NCBI GenBank assembly: GCA_020445005.1
Contig: JAGRHM010000297.1
Span: 1-11,058, forward strand
Source of the DNA: Candidatus Competibacteraceae bacterium
Lineage (GTDB): Bacteria > Pseudomonadota > Gammaproteobacteria > Competibacterales > Competibacteraceae
Direction of reading: 5' to 3'
DNA length: 11,058 bases
This document shows, one piece after another, positions 6,466 to 11,058 of the stretch. The notes under the pieces were generated by a model. It searched no databases. It had not been told where the DNA came from and saw nothing but the letters and a program-made list of their open reading frames with translations. The position numbers were made by a program, and so were the translations under genes. Every line of letters starts with the position of its first letter. Within the stretch, counting starts at the first letter, position 1.

Positions 6466-7779
6466 CTATGGCCCGGTCAGCAGGCCATTGGCGATATCGT
6501 CGCAAACCAGCGCGCGACAAGCGGGCTCCACTGCACGGAACAGCGACTCGGCGTCAGTAGTCGGGCTTGTAGCCAAGGTTTGTACAATCGCGTTAATTCG
6601 CTGGCATCCCGTTTCGGCGCATTCGAGCACCTCAAGCACCATAGCATCCTCGGTAAAGGTAGAGCGTTCTACATAAGTCCATTGTTTTCCAGGGAAGCTC
6701 TTGAAGTTGAAGGCGCTGGCGTCGATGTTCGATTTGTTGAAACAGAAACCGGCGAGCACTGGATCCTGCATGGGCGCTACCTGTTCACGACGCAGGTAGT
6801 AATCCAGTTCATCCTGGAAGGCGCTGCGCGGACGCGCCGTATGCCAAGCGTCGAGATCGTAGCCAAGCGCTGCCGCTATGTCGACCAGTCCCAGGGCACG
6901 TGCCATGTCGATGTGCGTGGCGTGCAGATGATTCAGCCAGTCGCCGAGAATACCATGATCTTTACGGTAGTTATGTTTATGATACATCAACAGGTTGCGG
7001 TGATCCATAGGGGTCCAGATGGCGTGGGCTTCCTCCGCGCCGATGTCCAGGCCAAGCTGGCGTCCCACCCACTGCACGCTGCCGATCGGATCGGCAATGA
7101 TTGCTTCCCAGCGCCATTCAGCGTAGCGGTCACGGCAGTCCAGATATTCACGCCAGTATTTGAGCTGATGAAGCATCAGTCCTTGGCAAACTCTCAGGTC
7201 AGTGAGCTTATTAAGCGCCATCTCGCGCCGCAGGACGTTCTCGTCAGCTTCGGGACCAAAGCGCTGGAGGTACTCGCTGGTCAGGGCATTAAATGAATGA
7301 ACAGCGGAATTGAACATATCCAAAGGATGACGAATCGTGGCGAAGCGTATGCATTCGGCGTAGTCTGGTTCGTCAGTCCAACGTTGGGGGGTTTCGTGCG
7401 AATGGTAGATGCCATAGTATTCAAACAGTAGTTTGGGATGCTGGGTGACCAGCAGAAAGTCGCCATAACCACGACAACCGATGTATTTGCGCACGGCCAT
7501 CCATGGCTTGCCGGGGACCAGCCATTTGGGTCCGCCCACCAGCAGTTGAAATTCGCCATTGAACAGCAGCTCGTCGCCAAGACCCTGCTTGGCAAAAACC
7601 GCAGAGTACGACCTGTTAAGAACATAGGAAAAAAAAGGCATCAACCGAATGATCGCCTGTTGTTTCGGTATACGGGCGAAAGCTATGTGTCGATGATCGA
7701 GAATGCGCTGAATCATGGTGATCAGCAGGGAAAATCCGGAGCGGGGCGGTCCGATGACCACAACGGGCGAAATAGTCAT
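6466..7779 (-). CDS. PAPS-dependent sulfotransferase with C-terminal extension
   Basis: 437 residues. Three sulfotransferase signatures appear in order: the 5'-phosphosulfate loop GPPRSGFSLL at 10-19, the 3'-phosphate motif RHPLDMFNS at 150-158 (Arg150, Ser158), and a late RKDHGILGDW at 272-281, close to the RKGxxGDWK motif that also contacts PAPS. These predict transfer of sulfate from 3'-phosphoadenylyl sulfate to a hydroxyl or amino group, here probably on a sugar or glycan given the neighbours. Residues from about 310 on form an extra region of roughly 125 residues beyond the usual 260-300 residue domain; I do not recognise it. No signal peptide or membrane segment is clear. The ATG at 7779 starts right at the first strand (MTISPVVVIGPPRSG), which fits well although no good ribosome binding site precedes it. 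It lies 26 bases after the upstream sulfotransferase-like gene. Confidence 0.85.
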   Translation of the reverse strand: MTISPVVVIGPPRSGFSLLITMIQRILDHRHIAFARIPKQQAIIRLMPFFSYVLNRSYSAVFAKQGLGDELLFNGEFQLLVGGPKWLVPGKPWMAVRKYIGCRGYGDFLLVTQHPKLLFEYYGIYHSHETPQRWTDEPDYAECIRFATIRHPLDMFNSAVHSFNALTSEYLQRFGPEADENVLRREMALNKLTDLRVCQGLMLHQLKYWREYLDCRDRYAEWRWEAIIADPIGSVQWVGRQLGLDIGAEEAHAIWTPMDHRNLLMYHKHNYRKDHGILGDWLNHLHATHIDMARALGLVDIAAALGYDLDAWHTARPRSAFQDELDYYLRREQVAPMQDPVLAGFCFNKSNIDASAFNFKSFPGKQWTYVERSTFTEDAMVLEVLECAETGCQRINAIVQTLATSPTTDAESLFRAVEPACRALVCDDIANGLLTGP

Positions 7780-7805
7780 AAGCAGGAATATCCAGAACAG
7801 GGACG

Positions 7806-8666
7806 TCAGTCGAGTGGGTACCCAGCGGTAGCGAACACTTCGCCATAGGGTTGCGCCACCAGGATATCGAAAGCGGCCTGATGGTGCGACGCCCAGGCGG
7901 CGCGGATTGCTTTGGGTTCACGCAAGGCTTGCGGGCTGCGGTGATTGTTGATGGAGCCTTGCGCGATGAAGCGATCTAGGGTTGCCTCGTTATAAGCGAA
8001 TCCGCTAACTTTGCGGCAGAAATCGGCCAGGTAGCCGGCATCTGAAGTGAGCGTTTCCATCTGAAACAGGGGCAGGGGGTATCTGGCGATATCTTTCGCC
8101 TGGTCGATCACCGAAAAACAACTGATCAGAAAGGCGCGATCCAGGGCGGTCGCGTAGCACGGCATATCCAGAACGCCAAGCGCTTCCAGATAGGGAAGAA
8201 CCTGATCAGTGTACATTGTTGCATAATGCTGTTCGAGTTCCGCAAAATGTTTTGCATGCATGACAACAGCGTTGTGGCAATCGACAAAACCGATGGGGTT
8301 CCTGATGAGATTCACGACGGTTATCGACATCTCGTTAAAATCGCTTTTTGCATATAATTCCCCAGGCACAAAGCTATGCACATTACCGTAAGCTTCAGCG
8401 TCAGGATAAATTTCGCGGTAACGCGCATACAACGCTTTAAGCGAAGCGCTCTTGATCCATGAAAAGGCTTCCCTGCCGCGTTGCAGCGCGTCGAAATTCT
8501 CGGTTTCCTTGCCGATAGGGCGCTCGATCTCGAAGTTTCCCTTTATAATTGAATCAAGCGGGTAAGTACCATGCGCCACAAACACCCGTGGGTCGGAGGC
8601 GAGGACAAAGCTGGTCCAACGGCTGGCGGACAAGCCATAGCAGGTGACGCAAAAATCAGTGGCCAT
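7806..8666 (-). CDS. Sulfotransferase-like protein with degenerate phosphosulfate loop
   Basis: 286 residues, the length of a plain sulfotransferase domain. The N-terminus (CVTCYGLSASRWTSFVLAS, 6-24) occupies the place of the phosphosulfate loop, but it lacks the usual G-x-x-(R/K)-S-G/T-(S/T) form: the basic residue sits at Arg16 and no GxGKS-like core is present. VVNLIRNPIGFVDCHNAVV at 117-135 aligns with the 3'-phosphate motif (Arg122), with Cys or Asn where a Ser is expected. The C-terminal W-hhqaafdil-YGEVFATAGY pattern also fits the fold. It is first in the minus-strand cluster, 26 bases ahead of the clear sulfotransferase, so the two may act together. The ATG at 8666 begins the first strand, but no Shine-Dalgarno site is visible. 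It could be an active divergent sulfotransferase, an inactive partner, or another P-loop-fold enzyme. Confidence 0.6.
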   Translation of the reverse strand: MATDFCVTCYGLSASRWTSFVLASDPRVFVAHGTYPLDSIIKGNFEIERPIGKETENFDALQRGREAFSWIKSASLKALYARYREIYPDAEAYGNVHSFVPGELYAKSDFNEMSITVVNLIRNPIGFVDCHNAVVMHAKHFAELEQHYATMYTDQVLPYLEALGVLDMPCYATALDRAFLISCFSVIDQAKDIARYPLPLFQMETLTSDAGYLADFCRKVSGFAYNEATLDRFIAQGSINNHRSPQALREPKAIRAAWASHHQAAFDILVAQPYGEVFATAGYPLD

Positions 8667-8765
8667 TGCGAATGGTTAGATTTTTATATTTGAAAATCAA
8701 TATAATAATTTATTGAGGCACCGAACAAATTATACAAGAGCAGAGGTAAGAAAAGAAGTTAAATC
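8667..8765. promoter_or_regulatory. AT-rich divergent intergenic region, probable promoters in both directions
   Basis: This 99-base gap separates the minus-strand cluster (start 8666) from the plus-strand glycosyltransferase (start 8766), so at least one promoter per direction is expected. On the minus strand a TATATT-like -10 follows a TTGTTC-like -35 with about 18 bases between, and a TATAAT also occurs at 8729-8734. On the plus strand no well-spaced pair is obvious; AAGAAG at 8753-8758 is a weak ribosome binding site for the ATG at 8766. Exact sites are uncertain. Confidence 0.4.
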
Positions 8766-9665
8766 ATGACGGATCATGTGTTTTCTCCCCTTGGCGGCCT
8801 TTCCATCATCATCCCAGTTTATAATAGCGCAGCCACGCTGCCGGAGCTGATTGAACGCCTCAATACGGTTTTCGCTAAAGACGCCTTGCCTTTTGAGCTG
8901 ATTTTGGTGAACGACGGCAGCGAGGACGATAGCTGGCGCGTGATCGTCCGGCTGGCGGAATGCTTCGAGAGGGTGCGCGGCGTCAATCTCGCCGGCAACT
9001 TTGGCCAACACAGCGCCTTGCTTTGCGGAATCCTGCGGGCGCGTCATGGCGTAATTGTGACGCTGGACGATGATCTTCAACATCCGCCGGAGGAGATTCC
9101 CAAACTGCTCCGCGCCCTGCGGGACGATGTGGATGTCGTGTATGGCCTACCCATGCACCGGCGGCACACGGCGTGGCGCGTGGCGGCGTCGTGGATCATG
9201 GTGCAAATCGCGCGGGCTGGCGGACCCGGCGGCGCGTATCGACCTTCCGCGTTCCGCGTATTTCGGACACGCTTGCGCGAAGCGTTTGCCGATCCTGGCG
9301 GTAATCGGGTCGCTATCGATGCCCTGTTGGGTCGGAGTACGACACGCTTCGCTACTGTAGAAATCGAGCATCATCCACGATTCGTAGGGCATTCCCGCTA
9401 TAATCTCCGGCGACTGACCCAATTAGCCATTGATAATATCATGGCGTTCGGTCTACTCCCGCCGTGGCTCGTTCGCTGGAGCAAGCGGTTGCGCTGGCTG
9501 GTGGGAAGCCGTGACCCGAGCGCGAATTGTTCCCGGTATGTTGTTGCTAGGACTACGGAAGATACCCTATCTGTCGATTCCTTTATCTTTGAATCACCTT
9601 ACCTGATTGCCCCGAATCGCTTCGCTACACGGTCCGGCGTCGAATGTAATACCAATTCTCATTAG
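8766..9665 (+). CDS. Family 2 glycosyltransferase, polyprenyl-phosphate type, lacking its usual C-terminal membrane helices
   Basis: 299 residues. The GT-A domain is intact to eye: LSIIIPVYN at 12-20, LVNDGSEDDSW at 47-57, NFGQHSALLCGI at 78-89, the metal-binding DDDLQHPPEEI at 101-111, SAFRVFRTRLREAF at 161-174, and HHPRFVGHSRYNLRRL at 202-217. This pattern belongs to the DPM1/ArnC/GtrB-like group, which moves a sugar from a nucleotide donor to a polyprenyl phosphate at the inner membrane. Members normally continue with two membrane helices and about 80-90 more residues. Here the sequence after about 235 is polar (WSKRLRWLVGSRDPSANCSRY), with no hydrophobic helix, and then SRYVVARTTEDTL resembles the usual C-terminal tail. 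The gene therefore looks internally deleted or otherwise damaged at the 3' end. It faces away from the sulfotransferase cluster and precedes the membrane-protein gene. Confidence 0.82.
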   Translation: MTDHVFSPLGGLSIIIPVYNSAATLPELIERLNTVFAKDALPFELILVNDGSEDDSWRVIVRLAECFERVRGVNLAGNFGQHSALLCGILRARHGVIVTLDDDLQHPPEEIPKLLRALRDDVDVVYGLPMHRRHTAWRVAASWIMVQIARAGGPGGAYRPSAFRVFRTRLREAFADPGGNRVAIDALLGRSTTRFATVEIEHHPRFVGHSRYNLRRLTQLAIDNIMAFGLLPPWLVRWSKRLRWLVGSRDPSANCSRYVVARTTEDTLSVDSFIFESPYLIAPNRFATRSGVECNTNSH

Positions 9666-9763
9666 GTTTAATTCGAAAAAACGGTGTGAACTGCCAAGAC
9701 GCTAGCCTCCATTCTTCTGTGAAAACAAATATCTAGTTGATTGAATATTTAAGTACGAAATAG
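9666..9763. other. 98-base intergenic gap between glycosyltransferase and membrane protein
   Basis: No terminator hairpin, convincing promoter or mobile-element end is visible. The gap marks the switch from GC-rich sequence on the left (34 G/C of 60 at 9301-9360) to strongly AT-rich sequence on the right. It could be a recombination boundary, but no repeat supports this directly. Confidence 0.4.
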
Positions 9764-10006
9764 ATGAATTATTCTATGAAAAATTTAGCATTTTTTTTAA
9801 CGATTTTTTGTCGCATAAAATTAATTTTTCATTATTTAACTTCCGCTTTGACTAATAATATATTTTTGATGACGCTTGTCTATGGTTCGTTTATTTTATC
9901 AATAATTTCTTTGTTTATTCGGTATGATATGCGTTTTATTGACTCCGATATTATGTATCTACCGACTCTTTACAATGATTTAACAAAATGGGGAGGCAAT
10001 TTTTGA
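9764..10006 (+). CDS. N-terminal fragment of the interrupted membrane protein
   Basis: 80 residues ending at TGA 10004-10006. It holds a hydrophobic helix at about 33-52 and the acidic loop RFIDSDIMYLPTLYNDL. It ends immediately before the PAPYYFPDM segment, so it would not function alone as a multi-spanning protein. Confidence 0.5.
   Translation: MNYSMKNLAFFLTIFCRIKLIFHYLTSALTNNIFLMTLVYGSFILSIISLFIRYDMRFIDSDIMYLPTLYNDLTKWGGNF
10004..10006 (+). other. In-frame TGA inside a continuous membrane-protein reading frame
   Basis: This TGA separates GGNF from EWRLTPAPYYFPDM in the same frame. A change from TCA, TTA, TGG, CGA, GGA or TGC/TGT by one base would produce it. A six-pair hairpin with one G-U pair (10009-10014 with 10026-10031, 11-base loop) follows, but it does not resemble a known bacterial selenocysteine element. 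Confidence 0.8.
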
Positions 10007-10045
10007 GAGTGGAGATTGACTCCTGCTCCATACTATTTCCCTGAT

Positions 10046-11058
10046 ATGTTAATATTTTTTTCTATTAATTATATTTTTAATAACTTTTTAATTTCTTTAA
10101 CTATTATGCAAATCATTCAGATTTTTTTTTATGTTTATGGGTGGTTTTTTTTATATAACATTTTAAATAAAGACAAATTAGAAAATCCTCTACCTTTGCC
10201 TTGCCTCTCCCTTTTTGCTTTTTCGTCTACTATGATATTTTTTTATAAGGATTTCAGTTTAATAATCAAGCCGTTCTCTTACATAAGTTATCACTTCGGA
10301 ATAGCACTTTCAACACCATATTTTATTGCCATAATTTCGGTTTTTTTATTTCATGAATTCAGTAAAATAAATAGGATTTTTCTATACGGTTTGATTTTTA
10401 TTTTTACATTCATTTTAACTGCTTCCGATCTACTCTTCGTGGTTCAAGTTTCTCTACCATGTATACTGACACTGTTTTTTTTAACATGGATTGATCCGAA
10501 GGTTAATCGTAAATACATATTTGTGTTGACGGGATGGATTGTCCTGGGATCAGTCTGCGGTTTTCTCGTCAAATTCACTAAAGATATTGTCCTGTCCTAT
10601 ACTGTCTTCAAGGGGGGGAGTGGTTATAAACCGGAATTGATAGTCCGATCTATCGATAATATGCGTATATGGATTGAACATTCTATTGAAAATAATCCTG
10701 TTGCCATTGGAATAGTCGCATTATCGTTGGTAGTTGAGTTAGTAATAGTTTTGTTAGGTGTATATCGTTTGCTTAGCAGAAAATCATTTCCAATGCCTGT
10801 TTTTACGATCTGCCTTTTTATAATGTTGTCAGTAGCTTTAAACTGTTCTGCCATTATCCTAGTGGGGATGTTTCCTGACCCTCGTACTTCACGGTATATA
10901 TATACGCTGATAATAATTTCTCCTTTTTTTTTACCATTTTTTACTGTTTTTTTAGAGAGAAATTTCCTCTTCAAGATAGTATTGTCGATTACTGGGGTAT
11001 TTATCTCTATATCTTCAATTATTCAATTCGATAATTTCAAATCATTAAAAAGGTACTC
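10046..11058 (+). CDS. C-terminal open segment of the interrupted membrane protein, partial at window edge
   Basis: The frame after the TGA stays open from 10007 to the right edge with no further stop. The first ATG in it is at 10046 (MLIFFSINYIF). No clear ribosome binding site is seen in front, although reinitiation after the TGA 40 bases earlier is possible. The translation is dominated by long hydrophobic runs separated by short loops, such as the GGSGYKPELIVRSIDNMRIWIEH loop near 10612-10680 and FPDPRTSRYIY near 10870-10902. A run of seven G at 10612-10618 does not break the frame. Confidence 0.55.
   Translation, partial: MLIFFSINYIFNNFLISLTIMQIIQIFFYVYGWFFLYNILNKDKLENPLPLPCLSLFAFSSTMIFFYKDFSLIIKPFSYISYHFGIALSTPYFIAIISVFLFHEFSKINRIFLYGLIFIFTFILTASDLLFVVQVSLPCILTLFFLTWIDPKVNRKYIFVLTGWIVLGSVCGFLVKFTKDIVLSYTVFKGGSGYKPELIVRSIDNMRIWIEHSIENNPVAIGIVALSLVVELVIVLLGVYRLLSRKSFPMPVFTICLFIMLSVALNCSAIILVGMFPDPRTSRYIYTLIIISPFFLPFFTVFLERNFLFKIVLSITGVFISISSIIQFDNFKSLKRY

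Larger units (their letters stand above)
9764..11058 (+). pseudogene. Multi-spanning membrane protein, possibly GT-C type glycosyltransferase, interrupted by in-frame TGA; 3' end outside window
   Basis: From the ATG at 9764 one frame runs to the right edge (about 431 codons) with a single stop, TGA at 10004-10006. The part before it has one membrane helix (residues about 33-52) followed by a loop with Asp60, Asp62, Asp72 and YLPTLYNDL. The part after it begins EWRLTPAPYYFPDM and continues with many hydrophobic segments to the edge. The join reads GGNF-stop-EWRLTPAPYYFPDM, and the two sides look like one continuous loop of a single protein. An acidic first outside loop after helix 1 is typical of GT-C enzymes that use polyprenyl-linked sugars, which would fit the GT2 gene upstream; this is inference. 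The gene is far richer in A+T than its neighbours (11 G/C of 60 at 10081-10140). No clear ribosome binding site precedes 9764; ATG at 9776 is another possible start. It may be a nonsense-mutated pseudogene, a recoded gene or a sequence error. Confidence 0.7.

Noticed and set aside
6340..7296. 318-residue open frame on the plus strand opposite the nucleotidyltransferase and sulfotransferase
   Set aside because: It lies antisense to two genes with clear family motifs, shows no motif itself and has no ribosome binding site; long antisense frames are common in GC-rich coding DNA.
8690..8706. TTGAAA followed by TATAAT as a plus-strand promoter
   Set aside because: The two hexamers are only 5 bases apart, too close for a sigma-70 promoter.
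9640..9700. Possible mobile-element end near the glycosyltransferase stop
   Set aside because: No inverted repeat, target duplication or transposase remnant can be seen around it.
10009..10031. Hairpin just after the in-frame TGA as a bacterial selenocysteine insertion element
   Set aside because: The stem is only six pairs including one G-U pair, and the 11-base loop lacks a GGUC-like apical feature. A multi-spanning glycosyltransferase-like protein is not a known selenoprotein type. Recoding stays possible but unsupported.
10624..10974. 116-residue minus-strand frame at the right end
   Set aside because: It is antisense to the continuous membrane-protein frame, and its Lys/Ile-rich content is what AT-rich hydrophobic coding DNA gives on the opposite strand.

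Overview
The window looks like a surface-glycan / exported-protein region of a Gram-negative bacterium, probably a gammaproteobacterium. The style of the FG-GAP protein and the sulfotransferase / sugar-nucleotide genes reminds me of Competibacteraceae-type genomes. That placement rests on recollection of protein style, not on a marker gene, and is weak. No rRNA, tRNA, CRISPR array, integrase or intact insertion sequence is visible.

Layout. (1) Positions 1-2330, plus strand: the 3' part of a large, secreted-looking mosaic protein made of FG-GAP/VCBS repeats, three Ig-like repeats, one further Cys-containing repeat, a proline linker and two copies of a 134-residue C-terminal module. (2) Positions 2331-2400: a short convergent intergenic gap with a GC-rich hairpin. 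(3) Positions 8666 down to 2401, minus strand: a tight five-gene cluster, read in order as a degenerate sulfotransferase-like protein, a PAPS-type sulfotransferase, a sugar-1-phosphate nucleotidyltransferase, an NAD-dependent sugar epimerase/dehydratase (4-base ATGA overlap with the preceding gene), and a 770-residue protein with two tandem CgeB-like glycosyltransferase units. (4) Positions 8667-8765: an AT-rich divergent intergenic region. (5) Positions 8766-9665, plus strand: a polyprenyl-phosphate-type family 2 glycosyltransferase whose usual C-terminal membrane helices are missing. (6) Positions 9764-11058, plus strand: a very AT-rich multi-spanning membrane protein, possibly a GT-C type glycosyltransferase. 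It is broken by an in-frame TGA inside what looks like a conserved segment, and it runs off the window.

How the genes may work together (inference). The nucleotidyltransferase and the SDR enzyme would make an activated, modified sugar, perhaps of the heptose or deoxyhexose type. The CgeB-like double glycosyltransferase and the GT2/GT-C pair would transfer sugars to a glycan or a lipid-linked acceptor. The sulfotransferase would sulfate the product or a related acceptor. The two plus-strand glycosyltransferase genes both look damaged, so that arm may be decaying. The strongest leads are the in-frame TGA in the membrane protein, the compositional mosaic inside the double glycosyltransferase, and the sulfotransferase pair linked to sugar-nucleotide genes.
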